This document shows positions 1 to 7,926 of a DNA stretch of 64,000 nucleotides, piece by piece (within the stretch, counting starts at the first letter, position 1; every line of letters starts with the position of its first letter). Source of the stretch: Mesorhizobium opportunistum WSM2075 (lineage in GTDB: Bacteria > Pseudomonadota > Alphaproteobacteria > Rhizobiales > Rhizobiaceae); the NCBI RefSeq assembly GCF_000176035.2, contig NC_015675.1, forward strand, positions 3,166,001-3,230,000, in the 5' to 3' direction. The notes under the pieces were generated by a model. The model saw only the letters and a program-made list of their open reading frames with translations. It made no database searches and was not told the origin of the DNA. The position numbers were made by a program, and so were the translations under genes.

Positions 1-101
1 CAACAAGATGGCTTGCAGACGTAAGCAAAAGCTCGCGGAAGTTGCGTCAAAAGCATATTGTCGCGGAAAACCGCGCCGATCTCACAGCATGAGAGGAGAT
101 C

Positions 102-302
102 ATGCCTGAACAGAATGCCCATGCCCGCGCAGCCATCGGACGGATGCTTTCCAAAAAAACCGGGGTTGCCGTCATTTCGATGAAGGAGAGTATCGCGGAG
201 TTGCTGACGATAACCGGTGTCGCGCTGACCGTTGAGAGCCTGCAGGATCTGCTGCTGGAAATGGCAGAGGTGCGCGGGATGATGGTGGTGCTCGATCTCT
301 GA
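102..302 (+). CDS. Small conserved-looking hypothetical protein, 66 aa
   Basis: A short ORF begins with ATG eight bases after a purine-rich GAGGAG ribosome site. The product has a basic N-terminus (MPEQNAHARAAIGRML) followed by two acidic leucine-rich helices and ends MMVVLDL. There is no signal peptide or membrane segment. I do not recognise the family. It stands alone, and its TGA lies inside the first copy of a 23-bp repeat. The good ribosome site makes it a likely real gene; function unknown. Confidence 0.5.
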   Translation: MPEQNAHARAAIGRMLSKKTGVAVISMKESIAELLTITGVALTVESLQDLLLEMAEVRGMMVVLDL

Positions 303-421
303 GGCAATTCCAGGAAAAGTGTGAAACGGTTTTCCGTCCGGAATTGCGTCAAAACAAAGAGTTAGAGCAGTTCACCGTTTCCGTTAAACGGTGAACTGCT
401 CTGAGGCAATTCCAGGAAAAG
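297..421. repeat. Paired 23-bp direct repeats around a perfect 17-bp hairpin
   Basis: Positions 297-319 and 399-421 are identical over 23 bases (core GGCAATTCCAGGAAAAG). Between them, 364-380 and 386-402 form a perfect 17-bp inverted repeat with a 5-base loop. The element fills the gap between two convergent stop codons, so it may end transcription in both directions. Related words (TTCCTGGAATTGC) recur near 48840, which suggests a dispersed rhizobial intergenic element. Confidence 0.75.
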
Positions 422-425
422 CGCC

Positions 426-1637
426 TCAGGCCAGCCGGTAACGGCCAGTGGCGGCCTCTTCGAAACGTTCTGCCTTGAGGGCTGGCGCAAGCGTGCCGTC
501 GCCGTAGATCATGCGGCCGGCGCGGAAGGTGGCGCGGACACGTGCCACCGGCTGGCGGTCGGCAACAACCAGGTCGGCCAGAAGCCCCGGCTCGATGGCG
601 CCGCGATCGGTGAGCCCGAGCGCCGCGGCCGGGTTGGCGCTTGTCAGCGCGGCCGCCGCCGCGAGGCCGCCGTCGCGCACCTGTGCCAGACCAAGCACGG
701 CCGGCAGGATCGAGGCTGGATGGTAGTCGCTGGCCAGCATGTCGAGCAATCCCGCCTCATAGGCCCGCCGGGCGGAAAGATTGCCGGAATAGGAGACTCC
801 GCGCAGCGCGTTGGGCGCGCCCATTGCGGTGTGCATGCCGAGCCGGCGGGCTTCCTGCGCCGCTTCGAGCGTCACCGGGAATTCGCTGAGCACGGCGCCC
901 AGGCCATGGACCAGTTCCACCTTTTCCAGCGTGTCGTCGTCATGCGAGGCAAGCACGATGCCGCAGGCGCGGGCGCGGGCCGACAGATCCTGCAGCGCGT
1001 TGAGTACATCGCCCTGGCCCTCGCGGCCGGCCATGCGCTGTCCGACGATCTCGGAGGCCATGGCAACGGACATGCCACGCTCCTTGGCGATGCGGGCGAT
1101 GTAGAGTTCGACGTCGCGGTATTGTCCCTGTCCGGGCGTGTGGTCCATCAAGGAGATGAGGTGCAGCTTGCCTGCATCCATCAGCCTTTGCAGCATGGCG
1201 ATCGCGGGCGTGAAGGTGACCTCGAATCGGGCATGGATGCGATGGTCGACAAGCAGATCGTCCTTCATCCCGGCGATAGTCTCGATGATATCGGACGTAT
1301 GATCTTCCGAGCGCAGCACGCCGCTGGTGACGCTGGCGCCGATGAAGGAGAGCGCGGCATAGGCCGTCGTCACGCCGCAGGAGGCGAGCTTCTTGTCGAG
1401 CTCGGCAATGCCGATCCGCATCGGCACGTGGACGCCGGTGCGCGGCTCGACTTCCTTCTCCACCATGTCGCCATGCATGTCGATGAAGCCCGGCAGGAGC
1501 AGGCGGCCGCCACCCTCGATGTCGGCATTCTCGACAGGCTCGTCACGGATTTCGGCAATCCGGCCGTTTTCGATCCTGACGGCGCCATTGGCAACGACGC
1601 GGTCGCGCAGGACAATTTCGAAGTCACTCAGCCACAT
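426..1637 (-). CDS. phnM: PhnM-type amidohydrolase (alpha-D-ribose 1-methylphosphonate 5-triphosphate diphosphatase family)
   Basis: The 403-residue protein resembles PhnM, the cytoplasmic metal-dependent amidohydrolase that removes pyrophosphate from ribose-methylphosphonate triphosphate in the C-P lyase pathway. Visible marks are the amidohydrolase entry motif PGFIDMHGDMVEKEVEPR near residue 50, DHTPGQGQYRD in the middle, SHDDDT, and SDYHPAS near residue 310. Length is near the usual 380 or so. No other intact phn gene is in the window, and upstream there is only a decayed frame ending inside this start codon region. It could therefore be a PhnM paralogue with another substrate, or a survivor of a lost phn cluster. 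The ATG at 1637 has no strong ribosome site, consistent with former translational coupling. Confidence 0.8.
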   Translation of the reverse strand: MWLSDFEIVLRDRVVANGAVRIENGRIAEIRDEPVENADIEGGGRLLLPGFIDMHGDMVEKEVEPRTGVHVPMRIGIAELDKKLASCGVTTAYAALSFIGASVTSGVLRSEDHTSDIIETIAGMKDDLLVDHRIHARFEVTFTPAIAMLQRLMDAGKLHLISLMDHTPGQGQYRDVELYIARIAKERGMSVAMASEIVGQRMAGREGQGDVLNALQDLSARARACGIVLASHDDDTLEKVELVHGLGAVLSEFPVTLEAAQEARRLGMHTAMGAPNALRGVSYSGNLSARRAYEAGLLDMLASDYHPASILPAVLGLAQVRDGGLAAAAALTSANPAAALGLTDRGAIEPGLLADLVVADRQPVARVRATFRAGRMIYGDGTLAPALKAERFEEAATGRYRLA

Positions 1638-1800
1638 GTGATGTTTCTTGCAAGGAAGCGATTTTCAAGATGGGAAATGGTTTCAAAGTGGATTTCGGTG
1701 GCGACAAGCTCGGCGACATCGTCGGGTGATGCAAGGCGCCGATCATGGCGACGGTGCGCCGGCTTGCCGCCGCTTCGATCACGATCTCTCCAGGACATCC
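1628..1800 (-). pseudogene. Possible frameshifted C-terminal remnant of a PhnL-like ABC ATPase
   Basis: On the minus strand one frame reads EIVIEAAASRRTVAMIGALH and a second frame continues DDVAELVATEIHFET to a TGA at 1628-1630, overlapping the phnM ATG at 1637. Joined by one frameshift they resemble the last helix-strand pair of PhnL-type ATPases (an EA..RG..IVGIFHD..VR..VA pattern). No Walker motifs remain. The match is short, so the family call is tentative. Confidence 0.35.
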
Positions 1801-1902
1801 CGATATTTCTAGTTCACCCGAATGCCGGTTTCCATTTGATTTTTATGACATTTACATGAAAGCGGAATAGGTGATGCGCGCGCCCGGAGCTTACTTTTCA
1901 CC

Positions 1903-1975
1903 TGCGCGGCGAGGAATAGCACCAGGACCGGCACCACGGACAGCAGGCTGGCGGCCATCAACGGATCAGCGAGCG
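1903..1975 (-). pseudogene. Short remnant of a carbohydrate ABC transporter permease C-terminus
   Basis: The minus strand encodes DPLMAASLLSVVPVLVLFLA followed by AQ, which closely resembles the last membrane helix of MalG-type permeases (compare AGVTVMMVPCLILFLALQ in the intact permease at 43175-44032). The conserved RYFIRG and GAVK tail is missing. The rest of the gene is absent. Together with the PhnL-like fragment it makes 1638-2030 a graveyard of gene ends rather than a promoter region. Confidence 0.45.
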
Positions 1976-2030
1976 CGTGCAGCTTTCGAGCGTGCTGCCG
2001 CAGGCGGCAAAAGCCAAGGTGAACGGCCGT

Positions 2031-3617
2031 TTACCCGCCCAGGATGAAATCGGCGCAGCGGTCGGCGATCATGATCACGGGCGCGTTGGTGTTGCCGCTG
2101 ATCAGGCGCGGCATGATCGAGGCGTCGCAGATGCGCAGGCGCGGTACGCCGCGCACGCGCAATTGCGGATCGACCACCGCGCCGTCGTCGGTGCCCATCC
2201 GGCAGGTGCCGCAGGGGTGATAGACGGTCTTGGCGTGTTCGAGGATGTGGTCCGTTATCGCCTGGTCGGAAAGATCCGCATCGTCACCCGGCGACAGTTC
2301 CCCGGCGACCACGGCCTGCAGGGCAGGCTGGCGCAGGATATTGCGGGCAATCTTCATGCCGGCGAGCAGCAGAGCGAGATCATGGGGATCGGACAGGAAG
2401 CCGGTGGTGAAGCGGATCGGGTCGGCGGCATCACGTGAGCGCAGGCCGACCGTGCCGCGCGACTTTGGCCGGAGGACACAGGGGTTGAGCTCCATGCCGT
2501 GGCGCTCGATCGAACCATGCTCGGCGCTTTCGATCATCACTGGCAGGACGTGGAACTGGACATCGGGCCGGCCGTCGCCGTCAGTGTCGAAGAAGCCGCC
2601 GCTTTCGACCACGTTGGAAGTGAGCAGACCGCTGCGAAATAGCAGGTACTGGATGCCGTGGCGCAGTGCCTTCAGGCCGCGATCCTGCCCGAGCAGCGAG
2701 ATCGGTCGACGTGTCAATGCATAGACGGGCGCCGCGACATGATCCTGCAGGTCGCGGCCGACCGATGGCATGTCGCGGATGACGGGAATACCGAGCCCGG
2801 CCAGATGTTCGGCTGGTCCCAGTCCCGACAGCATCATCAGCTTCGGCGTCGCCAGCGCACCGGCGGTGAGGATCACCTCGGCCCTTGCCGTCGCTGTATG
2901 GTTGCGGCCGTCCGAAGTGGTGTAGGCGAGGCCGCTTGCCGCCCCGTTTTCCAGTGTCACGCCGGTGACCAGCGCGTCGGTGACCACGGTGAGGTTGGCG
3001 TTGCCGGCCAACGGCCTCAGAAACACTTTAGCCACTGACTGGCGTTCGCCGTTCGTGGTCGTCGTCTGGTAGAAGCCGACGCCTTCCTGTTGCGCTCCGT
3101 TGAAGTCGTCATTGTAGCGATAACCGGCCTGTTGCGCGGCTTGCACATAGGCCAACGACAGCGGATGGCGGTGGCGTGGATCGGAGACGGGCAGTGGGCC
3201 CTCGATGCCGTGGTGCTCGCCGGCCAGCCGCTCATTGCGCTCCAGCCGCCGGAACACCGGCAACACCTCGTCCCAGCCCCAGCCGGTGCAGCCAAGGTCG
3301 CGCCAGCCATCGTAATCCTGCGGCTGGCCCCTGATGTAGAGCATGGCGTTGATGGAAGAGCCGCCGCCCAGCGTGCGGCCCTGCGGCACCGGCAGCCGAC
3401 GTCCGCCGACGCTCGGCTCGGGCTCGGATTCGTAGATCCAGCTGCGCGCCGTGCCGATCACCTTGGCGAAGGTGGCGGGCATGTCGATGAGCCGCGTGTT
3501 GTCGGCAGGCCCGGCCTCGACGATCAGCACGCGCTTACCCGCATTGACCAGCCGGTTGGCCAGCGTGCAGCCGGCCGAGCCGGCGCCGGCGATGATGTAG
3601 TCGTACTCTCCGCTCAT
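2031..3617 (-). CDS. GMC-family FAD-dependent alcohol/choline dehydrogenase
   Basis: The 528-residue protein starts with the FAD-binding fold YDYIIAGAGSAGCTLANRL, has the GMC signature QGRTLGGGSSINAMLYIRG near residue 80, and the C-terminal active-site region YHPCGTCRMG with the catalytic histidine, then NTNAPVIMIA. It would oxidise a primary alcohol to an aldehyde. The ATG at 3617 is chosen over the longer frame because it follows the upstream aldehyde dehydrogenase stop by one base, so the two genes are translationally coupled. The pair could carry an alcohol to its acid, as BetA and BetB do for choline, but the sequence does not settle the substrate. Confidence 0.88.
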   Translation of the reverse strand: MSGEYDYIIAGAGSAGCTLANRLVNAGKRVLIVEAGPADNTRLIDMPATFAKVIGTARSWIYESEPEPSVGGRRLPVPQGRTLGGGSSINAMLYIRGQPQDYDGWRDLGCTGWGWDEVLPVFRRLERNERLAGEHHGIEGPLPVSDPRHRHPLSLAYVQAAQQAGYRYNDDFNGAQQEGVGFYQTTTTNGERQSVAKVFLRPLAGNANLTVVTDALVTGVTLENGAASGLAYTTSDGRNHTATARAEVILTAGALATPKLMMLSGLGPAEHLAGLGIPVIRDMPSVGRDLQDHVAAPVYALTRRPISLLGQDRGLKALRHGIQYLLFRSGLLTSNVVESGGFFDTDGDGRPDVQFHVLPVMIESAEHGSIERHGMELNPCVLRPKSRGTVGLRSRDAADPIRFTTGFLSDPHDLALLLAGMKIARNILRQPALQAVVAGELSPGDDADLSDQAITDHILEHAKTVYHPCGTCRMGTDDGAVVDPQLRVRGVPRLRICDASIMPRLISGNTNAPVIMIADRCADFILGG

Positions 3618-3618
3618 G

Positions 3619-5121
3619 TCAGGCGTAGCGCATGATGACGGTCTTGGTCTCGAGATAGCCGTCGATGGCGGCGCGGCCATGCTCGCGGCCTATGCCGGAC
3701 TGCTTGAAGCCGCCGAAGGGTGCGTTGGGGTCGAGCGTGTTGTGCGAATTGACCCATACCGTGCCGGCCTTGAGGCCATGGATGGCGGTCATCGCCTTGC
3801 CCATGTCGCGGGTCCAGATCGAGGCCGACAGGCCGTAGCGCGTGTCGTTGGCGATGCGGATCGCCTCGTCGAGATCGGCCACCGGCATCGCCGCCACCAC
3901 CGGCCCAAACACTTCCTCGCGCACGATCTCCATGTCCGGTCGGACATTGTGCAGGATGGTCGGCGCCACATAATGGCCCCTGGCCGGGACCGGCCGCGCG
4001 CCGCTGACCCGTTCGACGCCGGCCGCCAGCCCACGCTCGACAAACCCCTCGACGCTTCTTTTGTGCTTGGCCGAGACCAGCGGGTTGATTTGCGCATCGG
4101 CGTCGCGGCCGGCGCCCAGCGTCATGCCGTCGGCGATCTCGGCCAGCCGCGCCAGCGTGCGGTCGTAGATCGACTTCTCGATCAGGAGCCGTGAGGCCGA
4201 GGTGCAGACCTGGCCCTGGTTGAAGAACATGCCGAGGCCCGCGACCAAAGGCTCGATGCCTTCCTCCATGTCGGCAAGCAGGATCATCGGCGATTTCGAA
4301 CCGAGTTCCAGCGTGAAACGGGCGACGCGGTCGACGGCGGCATGGCCGACGCGTTTTCCCACTTCCGTCGAGCCGGTGAAGGTCAACTTGTCGATGCCGG
4401 GATGGCGGATCAGCGCTTCGCCGGTGACGGAGCCGCTGCCGGTGACGATGTTGACGACACCGGGCGGAAAGCCCGATGCCTCGATCAGCTCGGCGAGCCG
4501 GAGCAGGCCGAGCGGGGTTTCCTGCGGTGGCTTCAGCACCACGGTACAGCCGCAGGCCAGCGCCGGCGCGATCTTCCACATGCCAATCAGCAGCGGGAAA
4601 TTCCACGGGACGATGGCGCCGACGACGCCGACCGGCTCCATCACGGTCATCGCCTGATGTTTGGCGCCAGGCGGTACCGGGATGGAGACCTGGAAGGTCG
4701 AGCCTTCGATCTTGGTTGCCCAGCCGGCATAATAGCGCAGCCAGTCCACGGTGCCGGCCGCACTCAGCATGCGGGCGACGCCGAGCGACTTGCCGTTCTC
4801 GATGCTTTCGATCTCTGCAAGGAGGTCGGCATCGGCCTCGACGGCGTCGGCGAGCTTCAACATCAAATTCTGGCGGTCGACCGGTCGCATCGATGCCCAT
4901 GGTCCTTCGAGCGCGGCCCGCGCCGCGCGCACCGCCTGGTCGACCAGTTCAGGGCCACTTTCCGGCACGTGCGCGACGATCTCGCCGGAGGCGGAATCGT
5001 CGACGGCGAGGCCGTCACCGGCGAGGCCATCGACGAAGCGGCCATTGATGAAGGGCCGATGCGGACGCGCCAGGAAAGCGGCGGCGGCAGGGCTGATCGG
5101 CGGCAGGGTTCTCTCGTTCAC
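3619..5121 (-). CDS. NAD(P)-dependent aldehyde dehydrogenase, 500 aa
   Basis: Class I/II aldehyde dehydrogenase with the cofactor region PWNFPLLIGMWKIAPALACG, general-base glutamate in LELGSKSP, and catalytic cysteine in FNQGQVCTSASR. The C-terminal NAPFGGFKQSGIGREHG is typical. The start is GTG at 5121, which has a perfect GAGGAGG ribosome site five to six bases upstream; the longer ATG frame lacks one. It is the first gene of an operon with the GMC dehydrogenase one base downstream, so it probably oxidises that enzyme's aldehyde product. Betaine-aldehyde and phenylacetaldehyde dehydrogenases are the nearest named relatives I can suggest; the substrate is not determined. Confidence 0.9.
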   Translation of the reverse strand: MNERTLPPISPAAAAFLARPHRPFINGRFVDGLAGDGLAVDDSASGEIVAHVPESGPELVDQAVRAARAALEGPWASMRPVDRQNLMLKLADAVEADADLLAEIESIENGKSLGVARMLSAAGTVDWLRYYAGWATKIEGSTFQVSIPVPPGAKHQAMTVMEPVGVVGAIVPWNFPLLIGMWKIAPALACGCTVVLKPPQETPLGLLRLAELIEASGFPPGVVNIVTGSGSVTGEALIRHPGIDKLTFTGSTEVGKRVGHAAVDRVARFTLELGSKSPMILLADMEEGIEPLVAGLGMFFNQGQVCTSASRLLIEKSIYDRTLARLAEIADGMTLGAGRDADAQINPLVSAKHKRSVEGFVERGLAAGVERVSGARPVPARGHYVAPTILHNVRPDMEIVREEVFGPVVAAMPVADLDEAIRIANDTRYGLSASIWTRDMGKAMTAIHGLKAGTVWVNSHNTLDPNAPFGGFKQSGIGREHGRAAIDGYLETKTVIMRYA

Positions 5122-5202
5122 GCCATCCTCCTCGATTGCTGATGAACATCCCAGCCGAGGATTATGGAGCGCATCGGCCGGCTTCAAGCCTCCCAAAGCA
5201 CG

Positions 5203-5246
5203 AGTGCGCTCTCAGTCAAAACAAAGTTCCCGCTAGGACAAGACGC
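5203..5246. repeat. 44-bp interspersed repeat, copy A
   Basis: This stretch matches 7007-7050 at 42 of 44 positions in the same orientation; the core is CAGTCAAAACAAAGTTCCCG. The two copies bracket the membrane-protein and YceI genes. Both lie in intergenic DNA. The high identity outside coding sequence marks a dispersed or recently copied element. Confidence 0.85.
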
Positions 5247-5309
5247 TCGGTCCTTCGCCGGGCAAGATTGAAGAACGGATCATCGCCAACCCGGTCTTGC
5301 CGCTCCGCT

Positions 5310-5413
5310 CCCTCATCCCGCCTTCTTCCCCGCGGGGGAGAAGGCGGCGACGTCGCAACTCTCGTCTCACCTCGGGAAGAGGAGAGTCGGGCAAAGCGAT
5401 GGCTGGGTGAGGG
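5310..5413. repeat. GC-rich palindromic intergenic element
   Basis: An inner hairpin pairs 5320-5331 with 5334-5345 (GCCTTCTTCCCC and its complement) and an outer pair joins CCTCATCCCGCC to GGCTGGGTGAGG with a few mismatches. The CCTCATCC/GGATGAGG type of arm recurs at 51400-51583. It sits between the divergent aldehyde dehydrogenase and membrane-protein genes; together with copy A of the 44-bp repeat it fills the 312-base gap. Confidence 0.55.
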
Positions 5414-5433
5414 GCTGGCTCGGAGGAGAGTAA

Positions 5434-6327
5434 TTGAGCGCATTGCTTGGCAATCCGATGGTCACCACGGCGGCGCTGCCGCTTGTGCTCGGCATGGTGA
5501 TGGCGCTGTTGGCAAAGATCGCACTGCCGGCGCAGGTGCTTTCGCTGCCGTGGGCCGGCTTGCTCTTGTTCTTCTACTGGGACACGCTTGGCCCGCCTGT
5601 GGTGCCGCCGGTCGCGGCCAGCCAGAAGCTGATCTATCTCGCTTTTGCCGGCATCGTCGTCGGCCTGTTGCCCGAACGTCTGCTGAGTGCCCCCATGACG
5701 AGCGTGCTGATCGCCATCGCCCTTGCGGCCGCCCTGCTGTGGCTTGGCTGGCGCCGCATTGCCGGCGGTTCGCTCGATCCGCAAATGGTCGCCGCCCTCG
5801 TCGCCGGCTTGCTGGCCATCGTCGGCAGCGCGATGCTGATGTCCCTGAAGGTCTCGCCATCGCCTGCCGTCGAGGAGCCGTTCCTGGTGCCAGCGGCGAT
5901 GCTCGCTTTGTGCCTGGCCGGCGCCATCATCTCGGTGCTCGGCGCCTCGATCGTCACCGGGCAATTGCTGGGATCGCTTTCCGCGCTCGCCGGCGGCTGG
6001 TGCCTTGTCCAGCATATCGCGGTGTTGCGGGGCGGCACCGCCGTCGCCTGGAGCAAAGGCAACGGGCTGCTCCTCATCTTCGCCGCCGCCACGGTGCTGA
6101 TCCAGGTGGCGCTGCTGGCGCCAAAGGCGAACCCGGCGGCGCTCATGCTTTCGCCCTTACCGCTAATCCTGGCCGCCCTGATGCCCGGCGCGCTGCGCGG
6201 CCTTCTTCCTGGCGTCCGGCCCTTGCGGCCGCTGATTGCCGGTCTGCTGATCGCCATACCGGCGATGCTGGCCATCCTGACGGCGGTCCTGTGGGCGCCG
6301 CATGGAGCCGCCCTCGGCTTTTCCTGA
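5434..6327 (+). CDS. Polytopic membrane protein of unknown function, 297 aa
   Basis: The protein is almost wholly hydrophobic, with about eight or nine membrane segments (for example LPLVLGMVMALLAKIALPA near the N-terminus, then SVLIAIALAAALLWLGW and IVGSAMLMSL). It starts at a TTG that follows a GGAGGAGAG ribosome site. I do not recognise the family and see no transport signature. The YceI gene follows 41 bases downstream in the same direction, so the two may share a transcript; YceI proteins often neighbour membrane cytochromes, but no haem-ligand histidine pattern is evident here. Confidence 0.65.
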   Translation: MSALLGNPMVTTAALPLVLGMVMALLAKIALPAQVLSLPWAGLLLFFYWDTLGPPVVPPVAASQKLIYLAFAGIVVGLLPERLLSAPMTSVLIAIALAAALLWLGWRRIAGGSLDPQMVAALVAGLLAIVGSAMLMSLKVSPSPAVEEPFLVPAAMLALCLAGAIISVLGASIVTGQLLGSLSALAGGWCLVQHIAVLRGGTAVAWSKGNGLLLIFAAATVLIQVALLAPKANPAALMLSPLPLILAALMPGALRGLLPGVRPLRPLIAGLLIAIPAMLAILTAVLWAPHGAALGFS

Positions 6328-6368
6328 GCCGGATTCAAAGAACGACAACCAACAATGGGGAGAGATAC

Positions 6369-6950
6369 GTGACGATAGGAAAACTGACGGCCATGGCCTT
6401 TGCCTGCTGCGCATTCGCGTCTGCAGCACGTGCCGACACTTATGAGATCGACGGCCAGCACGCCTGGGTCACCTTCACCATCAAACACGGCATCTATGGC
6501 ATCGCGCATGGACAGTTCGATGCCGTAAAGGGCGCCATCGTCATGGACAAGGCCGATCCGTCCAAAAGCAGCGTCAAGGCCGAGATCGATGTCGGCTCGG
6601 TGCACACCGCCTATGATCAGCGCGACAGCGATCTGAAAGGCCCCGACTTCTTCAACGCCGCCGAATTCCCGGCGATCTCCTTCGAAAGCACCAAGGTCGA
6701 AAAGGTCGGCGACAAGACCGGCAAGGTATCAGGCAATCTCAGCATCAGCGGTGTCTCCAAGGAGATCACGCTCGACGTGACGCTGGTCAACGAGGCGCCG
6801 GCGCCGTGGGACGCGACGCTGACCAAGGCCGCGTTCACCGCCACCGGAAAAGTCAGCACCGCCGACTTCCCGATGGCCAAGGCAGCCGCCGGTTTCGGTC
6901 TCGGTCCGGATGTCGACATCGTCATCGACATCGAGGCGGTCAAGAAGTAG
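6369..6950 (+). CDS. YceI-family periplasmic isoprenoid/lipid-binding protein
   Basis: A 193-residue YceI protein: a signal peptide (VTIGKLTAMAFACCAFASAARA, cleaved before DTYEID) and then the lipocalin-like barrel, with DGQHAWVTFTIKH, the HTAYDQRDSDLKGPDFFN motif, FPAISFES and GNLSISGVSKEITLDV in the expected order. The family binds long isoprenoids or other amphiphiles in the periplasm. The start is a GTG at 6369 behind GGGGAG. Length is standard. It ends just before copy B of the 44-bp repeat. Confidence 0.9.
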   Translation: MTIGKLTAMAFACCAFASAARADTYEIDGQHAWVTFTIKHGIYGIAHGQFDAVKGAIVMDKADPSKSSVKAEIDVGSVHTAYDQRDSDLKGPDFFNAAEFPAISFESTKVEKVGDKTGKVSGNLSISGVSKEITLDVTLVNEAPAPWDATLTKAAFTATGKVSTADFPMAKAAAGFGLGPDVDIVIDIEAVKK

Positions 6951-7006
6951 CTGGCGAACGGGCGCCGTGCGGCTCGCAACAGGCCGCGCGGTGCTTTCCC
7001 GGCAGA

Positions 7007-7050
7007 AGTGCGCGCTCAGTCAAAACAAAGTTCCCGCTCGGACAAGACGC
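7007..7050. repeat. 44-bp interspersed repeat, copy B
   Basis: Second copy of the element at 5203-5246, differing at two positions. It lies between the YceI stop and the short-chain dehydrogenase start, about 75 bases before the latter, so it may sit in the leader of that operon. Confidence 0.85.
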
Positions 7051-7123
7051 GAAATGGCGGATGCCGCACTATCCCTGGCGAAGATCGGCGCACAGCCGGC
7101 ACAGCATCGATCGGGATGGAACA

Positions 7124-7912
7124 ATGCGATTTTCGGGAAAGACGGCTTTCATTACCGGCGGCGGCACCGGCATCGGCGCGGCGGTTGCCAGGCGCATGGC
7201 GGCCGACGGCGCCAAGGTGGTGCTGATGGGCCGGCGGCGCGAGCCGCTGGAGGCCGTGACCAGGGACATTGGTGGGCTGGTGGTGCAGGGCGACGCCGCC
7301 GATCCGAAGGCGGTGCGCGCGGCTCTGGCCGAAGTGCATGACAAGGTCGGGCCCGTTGACATACTCGTCGCCAATGCCGGCGGCCATGGCGTCGGGCCGA
7401 CGATCTCGATGAGTGACGAAACCTGGAGCCTGGCGACACGCACCAATCTCGACACCGCTTTCGTTTGCGCCCGCGAATGCCTGCCCGACCTGATCGAGCG
7501 CCGAGGCAACATCGTCGTCGTCGCCTCTATCGCCGGCCTGTTCGCCGGGCCGGACGCGGCCGGCTACGTCACCATGAAACATGCCTGCATCGGCTTCGGC
7601 AAATCGCTGGCGCGCGACTATGGCCGCAAGGGCGTGCGCACCAACATCATCTGCCCGGGCTGGGTGTCGACCGACATGGCCGACGAGCAGATGGAGATGA
7701 TCGTCGAAAAGCACGGGCTTGGCTCGATCGAAGAGGCCTATCGGCTGGTGACGAAGGACGTGCCGCTCGGCCGGCCGGCGACACCGCAAGAGGTGTCCAA
7801 CGTCATCTGCTTCGCCGCCTCCGACGAGGCGGCGATGATGAACGGGTCGATCCTGACGGTCGATGGCGGCGCCACCGTCGTCGACCTGCCCACGTTAGCT
7901 TTTGTCGATTGA
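7124..7912 (+). CDS. Short-chain dehydrogenase/reductase, 262 aa
   Basis: Classical SDR with the cofactor loop TGGGTGIGAA at residues 11-20, NAG in LVANAGG, catalytic serine in VVASIAG, and YVTMK as the YxxxK pair. The C-terminal PLGRPATPQEVSNVICFAAS and GSILTVDGG are typical. It probably oxidises or reduces a hydroxyl/keto group with NAD(P). It is the first gene of a run with the MoaF-like, NTF2-like and ABC transporter genes, which suggests a role in breaking down the imported compound. Substrate unknown. Confidence 0.88.
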   Translation: MRFSGKTAFITGGGTGIGAAVARRMAADGAKVVLMGRRREPLEAVTRDIGGLVVQGDAADPKAVRAALAEVHDKVGPVDILVANAGGHGVGPTISMSDETWSLATRTNLDTAFVCARECLPDLIERRGNIVVVASIAGLFAGPDAAGYVTMKHACIGFGKSLARDYGRKGVRTNIICPGWVSTDMADEQMEMIVEKHGLGSIEEAYRLVTKDVPLGRPATPQEVSNVICFAASDEAAMMNGSILTVDGGATVVDLPTLAFVD

Positions 7913-7926
7913 TGTGGAGGAGCACC

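Noticed and set aside
720..1859. 379-codon plus-strand frame opposite phnM
   Set aside because: It mirrors a well-supported amidohydrolase gene in high-GC DNA, has no ribosome site and no recognisable motif.
3614..4900. 428-codon frame within the first aldehyde dehydrogenase
   Set aside because: Arginine-rich shadow on the same strand as the real gene in another frame.
5136..6368. N-terminal extension of the YceI frame covering 410 codons
   Set aside because: It is out of frame with the membrane-protein gene and reads as arginine-rich shadow; the signal peptide marks the true YceI start at 6369.
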